Source: Fulvivirga sediminis | GTDB lineage: Bacteria > Bacteroidota > Bacteroidia > Cytophagales > Cyclobacteriaceae | Assembly (NCBI RefSeq): GCF_016757215.1 | Contig: NZ_JAESIY010000001.1 | Location: 558,001-622,000 of the forward strand | Direction: 5' to 3' | DNA length: 64,000 nt | Shown: positions 51,407-60,607 of the stretch, piece by piece | How the letters are laid out: the number at the start of each line of letters is the position of its first letter | How positions within the stretch are numbered: the stretch's first letter is position 1 | Translations under genes and position numbers: made by a program | The notes under the pieces: generated by a model | What the model saw: the letters and a program-made list of their open reading frames with translations, nothing else | What the model was told of the DNA's origin: nothing | Databases searched by the model: none

Positions 51407-52827
51407 TTGAGATTGATTAAATAGTTTGAAAATGCTAGTATTTTTTCTTCTTGAAAGTCATCAGATACTATCTGAAGACCTATTGGTAATCCACCGTTAT
51501 CTTTTCCATTAGGAATGGAAATAGTAGGTAGTCCGCTTACTGATGACTGAACGGTAAATAAGTCAGCCAAGTACATTTCTAAGGGATCTTCGCTATGTTC
51601 CCCTAACTTAAATGCAGTAGTAGGGGAGGTAGGTAACACTATAAAGTCATATTTAGATAAGATTTTTTTTGTCTCATCTCTTATCATTCTTCTTACTTTT
51701 TGCGCTTTAGTGTAATAAGCGTCATAATAGCTAGCACTAAGAACAAAAGTTCCAAGCATGATCCTCGTTTTTACTTCATGACCAAAGCCTTCACTTCTGC
51801 TTTTTTTATACATAGATTCCAGATCGTGGGTATGAGGGCTTCTAAACCCGTACTTTACGCCATCATATCGAGATAGGTTGGAGCTAGCTTCAGCAGTGGT
51901 GAGGATGTAGTAGGTAGCCAGTAGATAATCTAAAAGAGGGAAGTCTACAGCATCAACTTGGTGGCCATTGCTCTTCAGTTTTTCAATTGCTTCTACTGTT
52001 TTAGCTTTAACTTCTTCATTAATGCCTTCAGCTTCCATGGTTTCTCTGATATAAGCTATTTTATATTCAGAGTCTGGAGTGAGATTTTGAGAATAATGAG
52101 GTACTGGCTTTTGAGATACAGTACTGTCATAATCATCTTTTCCAGCTATCACTTCTAACGTAGCAGCTATGCTGTCTACATTTTTAGCTAGAAGGCCTAT
52201 GCAGTCAAAAGAGGAGGCATAGGCCATAAGCCCATGCCTTGAAATTCTTGAATAAGTAGGTTTAAGACCTATTACACCACAAAAAGCTGCTGGTTGCCTT
52301 ACAGATCCTCCTGTGTCAGAGCCTAAAGCCACAAGACACATATCTGCCTGAACAGATACTGCCGCTCCCCCGGATGAGCCACCCGGTACGCGTTCATTAT
52401 CAATGGCATTTAATACGGGGCCAAAAGCAGAATTTTCATTGGAAGATCCCATGGCAAATTCATCGCAATTGGTTCTGCCTATAATGATAGCATCTGCATC
52501 TATAAGCCTTTGTACAGCGGTACCGTTAAACTGAGATTGGAAACCTTCCAGGATCTTGCTGGACGCCTGCAGGCCGTGATCTAGATGGCAGAGAACATCT
52601 TTGATAGATACTACTAAGCCAGCTAAAGGGCCTGCAGTACCTTCTTTTATTTTTACATCTACTTTTTTGGCTGTTTCTTGAGCTTCTTCAGTGTATACTT
52701 CTAAAAAGGCATTAAGATACTTATGATCTTCAATGTTTTTTAGATAATACTCTACCAGCTCACAGCACGTAATTTTTCCTGATTTTAAATCTTCTCGTAT
52801 AAGATTTAAAGATGTGTATGGTTCCAA
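51403..52827 (-). CDS. gatA: Asp/Glu-tRNA amidotransferase subunit A
   Basis: The glutamine-hydrolysing amidase of GatCAB, which makes Gln-tRNA(Gln) or Asn-tRNA(Asn) by transamidation. The 474 residues hold the full catalytic triad: Lys76 (VVSIKDVL), cis-Ser151 (PGGSSGGAA) and nucleophile Ser175 (GSDTGGSVRQPAAFCG). The TTG at 52827 is the best start: no ATG lies between it and the upstream stop, and the N-terminal YTSLNLIREDLKSGKITCCE fits the family. gatB and gatC are elsewhere. Confidence 0.95.
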   Translation of the reverse strand: MEPYTSLNLIREDLKSGKITCCELVEYYLKNIEDHKYLNAFLEVYTEEAQETAKKVDVKIKEGTAGPLAGLVVSIKDVLCHLDHGLQASSKILEGFQSQFNGTAVQRLIDADAIIIGRTNCDEFAMGSSNENSAFGPVLNAIDNERVPGGSSGGAAVSVQADMCLVALGSDTGGSVRQPAAFCGVIGLKPTYSRISRHGLMAYASSFDCIGLLAKNVDSIAATLEVIAGKDDYDSTVSQKPVPHYSQNLTPDSEYKIAYIRETMEAEGINEEVKAKTVEAIEKLKSNGHQVDAVDFPLLDYLLATYYILTTAEASSNLSRYDGVKYGFRSPHTHDLESMYKKSRSEGFGHEVKTRIMLGTFVLSASYYDAYYTKAQKVRRMIRDETKKILSKYDFIVLPTSPTTAFKLGEHSEDPLEMYLADLFTVQSSVSGLPTISIPNGKDNGGLPIGLQIVSDDFQEEKILAFSNYLINLN

Positions 52828-52878
52828 AGGGTTGTTTTGAGCTTTTTGATTGAATAGATCAGTTGAAACGAAAATGAA

Positions 52879-53148
52879 TTACCTTACATTTTCCTTAGGG
52901 ATATCTCTAGGCTTTTCTTCTTCTCTCCTTCTATATTCTTCATCTCTTCTTCGGTATTCTTCATCCCTTCTAGATGAGTCATCAATGTCTCTTTTGATCT
53001 CATTGGTAGCATCTTTAAATTCTCTTATTCCACGCCCAAGACCACGAGCTAATTCAGGTATTTTCTTAGCACCGAAAAATATTAATACTACCAGGATTAT
53101 AACTACCCATTCCCAGCCTCCAGGCATAAATGCTAACATGCTATTCAT
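52879..53148 (-). CDS. tatA: Sec-independent translocase TatA/TatE
   Basis: A pore-forming subunit of the twin-arginine pathway. The 89 residues have one membrane helix (about 12-26), the hallmark FFGAKKIPELARGLGRGI hinge and amphipathic helix, and then a highly charged tail with a repeated DEEYRRR unit (about 60-75). It is normal in length. It is first in the tatA-gatA-transglycosylase group, with a candidate promoter about 105 bases upstream. Confidence 0.94.
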   Translation of the reverse strand: MNSMLAFMPGGWEWVVIILVVLIFFGAKKIPELARGLGRGIREFKDATNEIKRDIDDSSRRDEEYRRRDEEYRRREEEKPRDIPKENVR

Positions 53149-53253
53149 TTCCGTATTTATTTAAATTAAATGTTTTTTTCTGCTTTTTTATTCACCGATA
53201 TACAATAAATCAGTGTGCCTTAGTTTTTTGACTATTCAAAATCAGGCCTCTCA

Positions 53254-53284
53254 CAAAGATATACATAAATATTCCATGTGAAAA
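53254..53284 (-). promoter_or_regulatory. possible promoter of the tatA-gatA operon
   Basis: On the minus strand TATCTTTG (53254-53261) matches the -7 consensus exactly. TTTT stands 19 bases upstream (53281-53284), one base off the -33 element. The untranslated leader to the tatA ATG would be about 100 bases. Confidence 0.55.
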
Positions 53285-53332
53285 AACGTTTGTTTGTTAT
53301 AAAAGATATTTAATAAGTAAAAAGTTCGTTTT

Positions 53333-54526
53333 TTATTTTCTGGTTAGCCATTGTTGTGGATCTGTGGCCTGAGAGTTTTTCCATATTTCGAAACGTAGTT
53401 CTGAAACGCCATCTTTATTGGTAAGTATGGTGCCGATCTCTTGTCCGGTAGAAATTTCTTGCCCTTTTTTCACAAATACATCTTTAAGGCCAGCGTAAAC
53501 TGTGAAATATCCTCCGTGGGTTACGATTACGGTATTTCCTATTAAGGGAACAAAAGCAACGGTTTTTACTTCGCCTGTAAATACAGTTTTTACTTTTTCA
53601 TTTTCTTTAGTTTGTATGTAAATACCGGTATTGTTAAGAACTATGCTTTTTAACACGGGATGGTTTTGCCTGCCAAATTTCTGAGAAACGAAGCCAGATA
53701 CAGGCCAGGGTAGTTTAGATTTATTATCAGCAAACTGGTTGGCTAGTTTAAGGCTAGCTTCAGAATCTTTCTTTTCTGCTACTTTAGCCTTAGCCATTTC
53801 TTCTTTTATAATATCATTGATGATTTTGTCTAGCCTAGCTACAGCATCTCTTCTTTCTGTAAGATCATCTTTTAACTTGTTTTCTTGGCGCTGAAGATTT
53901 TTAACCAGTTGGTTTTGGTTTTGCTTCAGGTTAGAAAGGCTCTTATTTTCCTCTAGCTGCTCAGCTAAAAGATCATTCTTTTCGGTCATTTTACTTTTAA
54001 TAACTGTAACCTGAGCCCCTAGCGTTTCCTGAACTTTAACTATTTCTTCTGCTTGGTTTTTTCTTGCGTCACTGTATTGTTCCATATACTTTAAGCGCAT
54101 GAGTAGCTGGTTAAATGACTTAGCCGAAAAAATAAAAGTAAGTTTGTTAAAACCCTGATTAGCCTTATGTGCAGCATACACCATGGCTGCATATTCTTCT
54201 TTTAACTTTTTTAGATCTTGCTCAAGAGAAGAAATAATCTGATTGTTCTCTTCTATTTCTTCAGTGAGTAAGGTAATTTCTTTTCTGATAGATCCGATGA
54301 GATCTTCTTGGGTTTTGATCCTTTGGTTAAGCGCATTGAGCTGACCTAGCGTATTTTGCTTTTTACCTGTGGTTTCTTTCAGGATCTTTTCAGCTTCTTC
54401 TATTTTTTTCAGGTTCTCCTGTTTTTCTTTTTGTAACTGGGCTTTAGATTTTTGCCCGAAAGAAGGATAAATCCCGCAAAATAAGATGAATACGAAAATT
54501 AGACTCAGGTTTTTACTTGCGCTCAT
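53333..54526 (-). CDS. EnvC-like coiled-coil protein with degenerate LytM (M23) domain
   Basis: A 397-residue periplasmic protein: signal peptide (1-25, ending SFGQ), a long coiled coil (about 30-250), and a C-terminal LytM/M23 fold (about 280-397, from GRQNHPVLKS to ATDPQQWL). The metal-binding residues of active M23 enzymes appear lost: the HxGxD position reads NTGIYI, the YxHL position reads YAGL, and the HxH position reads LRFEIW. That fits EnvC/NlpD-type activators of amidases rather than a hydrolase. The ATG at 54526 opens a proper signal peptide and overlaps the DUF4292 stop by 14 bases; a longer upstream reading is unlikely. Confidence 0.9.
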   Translation of the reverse strand: MSASKNLSLIFVFILFCGIYPSFGQKSKAQLQKEKQENLKKIEEAEKILKETTGKKQNTLGQLNALNQRIKTQEDLIGSIRKEITLLTEEIEENNQIISSLEQDLKKLKEEYAAMVYAAHKANQGFNKLTFIFSAKSFNQLLMRLKYMEQYSDARKNQAEEIVKVQETLGAQVTVIKSKMTEKNDLLAEQLEENKSLSNLKQNQNQLVKNLQRQENKLKDDLTERRDAVARLDKIINDIIKEEMAKAKVAEKKDSEASLKLANQFADNKSKLPWPVSGFVSQKFGRQNHPVLKSIVLNNTGIYIQTKENEKVKTVFTGEVKTVAFVPLIGNTVIVTHGGYFTVYAGLKDVFVKKGQEISTGQEIGTILTNKDGVSELRFEIWKNSQATDPQQWLTRK

Positions 54527-55268
54527 ACTTTTTTGGAATGCTAAAAGGAAACTTGAGTTCTTTGTCTTCAATTTCTGCTTTGCTGTATTCAAATTCTATG
54601 ACAGTTTTTAAGCTGCCTTTTTTTGTTGAATATAGAATTGACACTAATGCTGAATAAGGAAACGCGTGTTTTTCTAGCATCTGAAAGTCGCTATATTTCA
54701 TTTCAGCAGAGTTTTTTGATGCTTTTTCCTTCATTTGTATCTTTTCTATTTTCATGGTTTTAGGGTTAACATAGTTTTCTACAGCTATAGGCCCTAATTT
54801 TTGTTTGAGTAAATAGAAATCTTCGTTTTTTTCTACATCGTCATTTTTGCTTCGAGGCACTATTAAATTACCCAGAACGATGGCTTGAATCGTGGCATAA
54901 TTAATCTCAAAATTAAATTGCTTACTTAAAGAGTCATAGTTAAAGACAGAATATTCTTTTTTCATCATATTCATGAGAGTGATCGAGTCCTGATTGATGA
55001 GGCATCGGGCTCCTTGTATGCCTACAGCAGAGAAAGAAATCCATATAACGCTATCTTTTCTTATACGAATATTAGCTTTGGCTTTTAGGTCGGTTTTCTC
55101 ATCCTTATAGTCTATGCGAGCTTTGCCTGAGAAATACTCAAAATCAACTTGTTGAATGTCTAGCTTGTTGCGATCCAGAAAATTCCATTTTATACCGGTT
55201 GTTTTTTTGCTGCACGATGCAATGAGCAGTAGGCCTACGATCAGGATTAGAGGAAAGTATTTATTCAT
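54513..55268 (-). CDS. DUF4292 family lipoprotein
   Basis: A 251-residue lipoprotein from ATG 55268, with signal LILIVGLLLIASCSKK (lipobox Cys about 19). The remainder is beta-rich, with FSGKARIDYKDEKTDLKAKA, IRKDSVIWISFSAVGIQGAR and MKIEKIQMKEKAS. The fold may be LolA/LolB-like, by impression only. Function is unknown. It overlaps the upstream TPR gene by 8 bases and the downstream EnvC-like gene by 14, so it is translationally coupled to both. Confidence 0.85.
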   Translation of the reverse strand: MNKYFPLILIVGLLLIASCSKKTTGIKWNFLDRNKLDIQQVDFEYFSGKARIDYKDEKTDLKAKANIRIRKDSVIWISFSAVGIQGARCLINQDSITLMNMMKKEYSVFNYDSLSKQFNFEINYATIQAIVLGNLIVPRSKNDDVEKNEDFYLLKQKLGPIAVENYVNPKTMKIEKIQMKEKASKNSAEMKYSDFQMLEKHAFPYSALVSILYSTKKGSLKTVIEFEYSKAEIEDKELKFPFSIPKKYERK

Positions 55269-56991
55269 ATAGTTTTCTGTCAGCAATCTTTTTATCTATT
55301 AGTTCAGATTTTGGATTCATTTCTTTGGCTTTTTGCCACTGTTTTACTGCGGCATCGATCTGCCCCAGTTTATAGAGTATATCTCCGTAATGCTCATGAA
55401 AAACAGCCGTAACTTCTCCCGTGTCTATTGCTTGTTCTATGATTTTTTTAGCCTCTTTGTATTTGCCATTGGTAAAAAGTACCCAGGCATAAGTGTCTAA
55501 ATAGGTAGGATTGTTAGGGTTATTTTTTACGGTTTTTGCAGCCATTTTTTCGGCATCTTCTAGTCTATCTTTCCTTAAAGCAAGAAAATAGCTATAGTTG
55601 TTTAATATAGCATAATTTTCAGGGTCAAAATCTAGAGCCGCTTCGTAGGCTTTATCTGATTTGGCAAACTGCTCAGTGCCGTTATAGGCATCTCCGAGCA
55701 TGGCATTGAAAGCACTTACTAATGATAGGTTGGAGCTCGAGAGACGTTTTCCTTGTTCTAATGCATAAACAGCCTCTTGGTAATTTTGCTTGCGCAGGTT
55801 AGCATATCCATTGAAGTAGTATAGTGAGCCTTGGTTGGGAAACAACTCTAAAGCTTGATTGGATAGCATAAGTACACTGTCTGTTTTATTTTGCTGACTA
55901 TATATTTGTAATACATTTTGCCATACAGCGAAGTTGGATTGGTCTAGCTCTAAAGATTTTAAATACGCGTTTTTAGCCTTAGCTAATTCTCCTACTGTTT
56001 GCAGTATATCTGCATAAATAATGTGAGAATCCGCTATTTCTGGGTGAGCCTCTACTAATAATTCTGCTAGTTTTACTCCTGAGTGTTTCAATTCTTCTGG
56101 AGTCATAGTTACTCTGTACTCTGCCAGAATTTGGATTTTTTCTTCAATATCAAGAGAGGGGTCTTTAAAGGCTATTTCAATATTGTTAATAGCTCCTTCC
56201 ATATCACCTTCTTTTCTGTCAAGTTCAGAAAGCACTAATCTGGACTTCATGCTGTTTTCAGGGTTTTCCTGTGAGAAATTTTCCAGTAGAGCTCGGGCTT
56301 CTTTGCTTTTGTTATTCGTCAGTAAAACCTCAGCCTGATTCAGTACAAATTCTTCTTCTTCAGGGTAGAGGTCTATAAGCTTTTGTCCTTCTAGTAGAGC
56401 TTGGTCAAAGTCGTTATTCTTCAGATAAATTTTTTGTTTTTGACCAATGACGTCTTCATTAGGACCATAGTGTTTTTCTATTCTATCATAAACTTCTACG
56501 GCTTTGTCATAATCTTGTTGATAAAGGTAAATAGCAGCCAGTTCAAACAAGTACTGATCAGTATTTTCTATTGAGGAGGTCATCTCTTCATAGGTAGCAG
56601 CGGCATTTTTGAAATCGCCTATCTGGGTATAGATTTCACCGGCCAGCACATAAAAATACTTGTTGCTGGGTTCACTTTCTAGCGCTTTTTTGATGTTTAT
56701 AAGGGCCTTGTCCATTTCTTGACCAGCGGCATAGATTTGAGCCATTTTATAATGGACAGTGGCATTATCAGGTGCTATATCTAAGGATTTTTGAAAAAGC
56801 ACCAGTGCTTTGGAGTAATCTTCAAGGATGAAATATTTTTCACCTTCAGTGAAGTAGTACTCTGCATCTTTAAGTTTTGATGCAGAGTTTTTACCTTTTT
56901 GCTTTTGAGCTATACTGTGGGCTGGGGCCATTAAAATTATAATAGCACAAAAAATAATTTGTATGATAAAGTTCTTTTTGCTCCAGCCCAT
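55261..56991 (-). CDS. tetratricopeptide-repeat protein
   Basis: A 576-residue secreted or periplasmic protein: signal peptide (about 1-28, ending SIAQ) followed by about a dozen TPR units across the whole chain. Examples are AEYYFTEGEKYFILEDYSKA, AIYLYQQDYDKAVEVYDRI and NYSYFLALRKDRLEDAEKMA. No enzymatic domain is visible, so it is probably a scaffold. Position between the sugar nucleotidyltransferase and the DUF4292 lipoprotein suggests a role in envelope assembly. Confidence 0.9.
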   Translation of the reverse strand: MGWSKKNFIIQIIFCAIIILMAPAHSIAQKQKGKNSASKLKDAEYYFTEGEKYFILEDYSKALVLFQKSLDIAPDNATVHYKMAQIYAAGQEMDKALINIKKALESEPSNKYFYVLAGEIYTQIGDFKNAAATYEEMTSSIENTDQYLFELAAIYLYQQDYDKAVEVYDRIEKHYGPNEDVIGQKQKIYLKNNDFDQALLEGQKLIDLYPEEEEFVLNQAEVLLTNNKSKEARALLENFSQENPENSMKSRLVLSELDRKEGDMEGAINNIEIAFKDPSLDIEEKIQILAEYRVTMTPEELKHSGVKLAELLVEAHPEIADSHIIYADILQTVGELAKAKNAYLKSLELDQSNFAVWQNVLQIYSQQNKTDSVLMLSNQALELFPNQGSLYYFNGYANLRKQNYQEAVYALEQGKRLSSSNLSLVSAFNAMLGDAYNGTEQFAKSDKAYEAALDFDPENYAILNNYSYFLALRKDRLEDAEKMAAKTVKNNPNNPTYLDTYAWVLFTNGKYKEAKKIIEQAIDTGEVTAVFHEHYGDILYKLGQIDAAVKQWQKAKEMNPKSELIDKKIADRKLYE

Positions 56992-56999
56992 AGAGAATA

Positions 57000-58007
57000 T
57001 TATTGAAAACTATTGTAATCTCCTATACTAAAATCATCCGATTTGCCTTCAAAAGTAACGAAATTTCCTAAAATCGAGTTTTTGAAGTTGGCATTATTTA
57101 TTTTAGTATTAGTTTGAATGATAGAGTTCTGCACAATAGAACTCTTAATAATGGTGTTTGCTCCTATAGAAGTATATGGTCCTATTACCGAATTTTCTAT
57201 CTCTACATTATCACCAATGTATACTGGAGGAATTATTACACAATTCTTTTGTTTAAAACTTTCAGATACCAGATTTTGATCTTTTAGGTATTCCAGATAC
57301 CTCATATTGGTGAAAACTGTAGCGTTTTTATTACCACAGTCTAGCCATTCTGTAACCTGACCAGGTACAAACTTAGTTCCTTTCTTTTTCATGTTTTCTA
57401 AGGCTACAGTAAGTTGATACTCACCTTTGGCGTCATGAATTTTATTATCTACCAGATATTGTAGTTCATTATGTAGGGTTTCACCACTCTTGAAGAAGTA
57501 GATGCCTATAATGGCTAGGTCTGATACAAAGGTCTGTGGTTTCTCTATAAAATCAGTGATGACGCCGCTATCGTCAAGCTTTACCACTCCAAAATCAGAG
57601 GGGTCTTCTACTTTTTGTACCCAAATGATACCATCTTTAGAAGTGTCTAGTTTAAAATCAGCTTTAAACAAAGTGTCGGCAAAAGCAACAATTACATTTC
57701 CTTCCAGCAGCTCTTTAGCGCATAGTACTGCATGCGCGGTTCCAAACTTATCATCCTGGTAACATATGATTCCTTCGGCTCCTACCGTCTCCGCTATTTT
57801 TAGTAAATCTTCTTCTACCTGGGGGCCGAAATCACGATCTATTATAAATCCTATTTTGTCTAGTTTATCATTTCCCACCTTAGCAATATCTTCTACTAAG
57901 CGCTGTACGATGGGTTTTCCTGCAATAGGCATTAAAGGTTTAGGAACAGTAAGTGTATGAGGACGCAGCCTTGTTCCGCGGCCTGCCATCGGTATAATTA
58001 TGTTCAT
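57000..58007 (-). CDS. sugar nucleotidyltransferase (RmlA/GlmU-like)
   Basis: A 335-residue nucleotidyltransferase that would activate a sugar phosphate with an NTP. The N-terminal signature MAGRGTRLRPHTLTVPKPLM carries the NTP-binding loop and the catalytic Lys. VIVAFADTLF holds the metal-binding Asp, and YFFKSGETLH and TEWLDCGNKNATVFTN follow. The C-terminal 80 residues form hexapeptide-like left-handed helix turns (VEIENSVIGPYTSIGANTII). The exact sugar cannot be assigned. It is 8 bases upstream of the TPR gene and 39 bases downstream of the flippase. Confidence 0.9.
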   Translation of the reverse strand: MNIIIPMAGRGTRLRPHTLTVPKPLMPIAGKPIVQRLVEDIAKVGNDKLDKIGFIIDRDFGPQVEEDLLKIAETVGAEGIICYQDDKFGTAHAVLCAKELLEGNVIVAFADTLFKADFKLDTSKDGIIWVQKVEDPSDFGVVKLDDSGVITDFIEKPQTFVSDLAIIGIYFFKSGETLHNELQYLVDNKIHDAKGEYQLTVALENMKKKGTKFVPGQVTEWLDCGNKNATVFTNMRYLEYLKDQNLVSESFKQKNCVIIPPVYIGDNVEIENSVIGPYTSIGANTIIKSSIVQNSIIQTNTKINNANFKNSILGNFVTFEGKSDDFSIGDYNSFQ

Positions 58008-58046
58008 GGGTTTGCGTTTATTTTTCTTTCTTAACTAAAATAAAGG

Positions 58047-59534
58047 TTAATTTCTAACCAGTTTGGGCTTTTCTACCAAGTAAATGAATACCACTATTGA
58101 CAAAGATATTGCCAATTTTACAATGCTATCTAGCCAAAAGTTCTCCAGTTTAAATAATTGTGTGCCTGAGGCTATAATGCAGGATATTATTATATAGACT
58201 GAGAGTATTTTGAAATTGTAAGGTATAGGGTATTTTTTATTACCTATCTTATAGCAGATTATGGTCATGCAAAGATAGCATAATACGGATGTAATGGCAC
58301 TGCCTGTGTAACCAATAATGGGAATAAGTAAGATATTTCCTACTATAGTAATAGCAGCTCCGAACAGGCTAAAGTAAGTGCCATACATTGTTTGGTCGGT
58401 CAGTTTGAACCATATGCTTAGGTTCATATAAATTCCATAGAATAACTTGCCTAAGAGAAGTATAGGTACTAGGTATAGAGCACTTCTATATGCTGAACTT
58501 CTAAGGAATACGAACCCAATAAGTTCTACGTTAATACTTACCATTAAGAAAATAAGCAGGCTTAACAATACAAAATAGTGCATGATTTTAGCGAATAGCT
58601 CGGGTGCTTTTTTGTCTTTAGCATTGCTAAAAAAGAAAGGCTCACCAGCATACCTAAATGCTTGAATGGCCAACATCATGAATATGCTTAGTTTGAATGT
58701 TTGGCCATATATGCCCACTGCAGCTGTGCTGGTTATACCATCATAAAAATTGACAGGCAAGAATTTTTCTATTAGTATTTTGTCAAGTTGTTCGTTGAGC
58801 ATCCCTGCTAAGCCAGTAAGCAGTATGGGGGAGGCATAAATAAGTATAGGTTTTAGTTTTTTCTTGTTAAAGGTTAGTTTGACTTTTAGTAGCCATTTGC
58901 CTAAGATGGCTAGGAGCAAAATATTGGCAATCAGATTGGCTAAGAATATATAACCAATGCCCAGATCTGGCTTATAAACGGATTCTAGCCATCCAGATCC
59001 TTCCCAGCCTTTGCTTATGATTAAAGGAATGAGGTATAGAAATAAAATTTGTAGGCCTACATTGATGATAATGTTTATTATCCGGGCAGAGGCAAATAGC
59101 TTAGCTTTATTTTCAAGCCTAATTCTAGCAAAAGGAATAGCCAATAGGCCGTCAATCCATAAAATTATGGCTAACCACGTAACTAAATTGGAGGCTGTAG
59201 GGTAGCCTGCCCAAGTAGCTAATGAGTCAGAGAAAATAATGATCAATATAGATAGCGCCGTGCTACAAAGGACTACAAATGACGCTGTAGCATTATAGGT
59301 TTCTTCCTTATTGTCTTTAGTGGCAAACCTGAAAAAGGCTGTTTCCATTCCAAAAGTATAGAGAACAAGAAAGATAGCGGTATAAGCATATAGGCCGGTT
59401 ACAACTCCTAAATCATCAGGGTTAGGAAATAAGTCAGTATGTATAGGTACAAGCGCATAGTTTAGGAGCCTCCCTAAAATACTACTAATGCCGTAGATAG
59501 CGGTTTGGCTCGCTAAGCTCTTTATTTTACTCAT
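58047..59534 (-). CDS. oligosaccharide flippase (Wzx/MurJ-like)
   Basis: A 495-residue integral membrane protein with about 12-14 helices, a polysaccharide-export (MATE-superfamily) pattern: LASQTAIYGISSILGRLLNY at the N-terminus, YGQTFKLSIFMMLAIQAFRY and EPFFFSNAKDK in the middle, and a hydrophobic C-terminal third. It would move a lipid-linked sugar across the inner membrane; the specific lipid is unknown. It is followed by the nucleotidyltransferase and preceded by the enoyl-CoA hydratase after 12 bases. Confidence 0.9.
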   Translation of the reverse strand: MSKIKSLASQTAIYGISSILGRLLNYALVPIHTDLFPNPDDLGVVTGLYAYTAIFLVLYTFGMETAFFRFATKDNKEETYNATASFVVLCSTALSILIIIFSDSLATWAGYPTASNLVTWLAIILWIDGLLAIPFARIRLENKAKLFASARIINIIINVGLQILFLYLIPLIISKGWEGSGWLESVYKPDLGIGYIFLANLIANILLLAILGKWLLKVKLTFNKKKLKPILIYASPILLTGLAGMLNEQLDKILIEKFLPVNFYDGITSTAAVGIYGQTFKLSIFMMLAIQAFRYAGEPFFFSNAKDKKAPELFAKIMHYFVLLSLLIFLMVSINVELIGFVFLRSSAYRSALYLVPILLLGKLFYGIYMNLSIWFKLTDQTMYGTYFSLFGAAITIVGNILLIPIIGYTGSAITSVLCYLCMTIICYKIGNKKYPIPYNFKILSVYIIISCIIASGTQLFKLENFWLDSIVKLAISLSIVVFIYLVEKPKLVRN

Positions 59535-59546
59535 AAAGAAAAAACT

Positions 59547-60329
59547 CTACTCGCCTTTAAACTCAGGCTTTCTTTTTTCTATAAAGGCCATGGTTCCTTC
59601 TTGAAAATCTTTGGTTTTAGTGCAGTTAGAGAAGCTGTTAGCCTCTGTTTGGTATCCATTTTCTTCTGCATAAAATGCATTAACACAATTGATAGCCATG
59701 CCTACTGCAAGTGGTGCTTTTGATACAATTTTAGACATGATCTTTTTACTTAGTTCCATGAGCTCGTCTTGAGTCTCTACTACATGGTTCACAAGGCCAA
59801 TGTTTTTAGCTTCATTAGCGCTGATCATATCTCCGGTAGCTATAAGCTCAAGGGCCTTGCCTTTGCCTACAAGTTGAGTAAGTCTCTGTGTTCCCCCATA
59901 TCCAGGAATAATACCTAGCGTAACTTCTGGTTGTCCAAATTTGGCGTTTTCAGAAGCTATTCTTATATGACAAGCCATGGCAAGTTCACAGCCACCACCT
60001 AAGGCAAAGCCATTAACGGCTGCTATAACTGGTTTTTCGCATTGCTCTATCAAAGAAAATATTTCTTGACCATTTTCTGCGAATTTTCTGGCGTTTAGTT
60101 CATTGAGTTCAGCGATTTCTTTTATATCAGCTCCTGCAACGAAAGACTTTTCGCCAGCACCTGTTATAATTATTCCTCTTATCTCTTTATTGTCATACGC
60201 CTCTTGTATTGCTGTCCTTAGTTCGTCTAAAGTCTCTGTATTTAAAGCATTTAGGCTTTCTGGTCTTGAAATGGTAATTATCAAAATGCCATTTTCAATG
60301 GCTTCAGTAAGGTTCTGATATAAGCTCAT
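59547..60329 (-). CDS. enoyl-CoA hydratase
   Basis: A crotonase-family enzyme that adds water to trans-2-enoyl-CoA. The 260 residues contain the oxyanion-hole text GEKSFVAGADIKEI and NGFALGGGCELAMAC. Both catalytic Glu are present: Glu115 (CELAMAC) and Glu135 (GQPEVTLGIIPGYGGTQRL), 20 residues apart as in true hydratases. It leads the minus-strand run to the flippase and envelope genes, to which it has no evident functional link. Confidence 0.93.
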   Translation of the reverse strand: MSLYQNLTEAIENGILIITISRPESLNALNTETLDELRTAIQEAYDNKEIRGIIITGAGEKSFVAGADIKEIAELNELNARKFAENGQEIFSLIEQCEKPVIAAVNGFALGGGCELAMACHIRIASENAKFGQPEVTLGIIPGYGGTQRLTQLVGKGKALELIATGDMISANEAKNIGLVNHVVETQDELMELSKKIMSKIVSKAPLAVGMAINCVNAFYAEENGYQTEANSFSNCTKTKDFQEGTMAFIEKRKPEFKGE

Positions 60330-60351
60330 AGCACTGCTTGAATGTTTGACC

Positions 60352-60382
60352 CAAATATACGAGAGAATGAGGAAAGGAAAAA
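60352..60382 (-). promoter_or_regulatory. probable promoter of the enoyl-CoA hydratase/envelope operon
   Basis: On the minus strand TATATTTG (60352-60359) is an exact -7 match, with TTTT 19 bases upstream (60379-60382) as a near -33. The ATG is 22 bases downstream. Confidence 0.6.
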
Positions 60383-60607
60383 CTGATCATTTTTCATGTA
60401 ATAAATAACATAAAATAAAATATTTATTTACTTAACCATCTGATTTGAGATGTCCATTTCTTGTTGTTTTGTTGGAAATATCCAATATTATTGACTTTGA
60501 TTACTTATTGTGCTTTCTATTTTACTATTATAGTTAAAATAACTATTTAAATTACATAGGTTACTTTTATGTGGTAATATGCATAAAATAATATAACATT
60601 TAGGATT

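Noticed and set aside
54527-54592. N-terminal extension of the EnvC-like protein
   Set aside because: It would overlap DUF4292 by 80 bases and bury the signal peptide; the ATG at 54526 gives a normal secreted protein.
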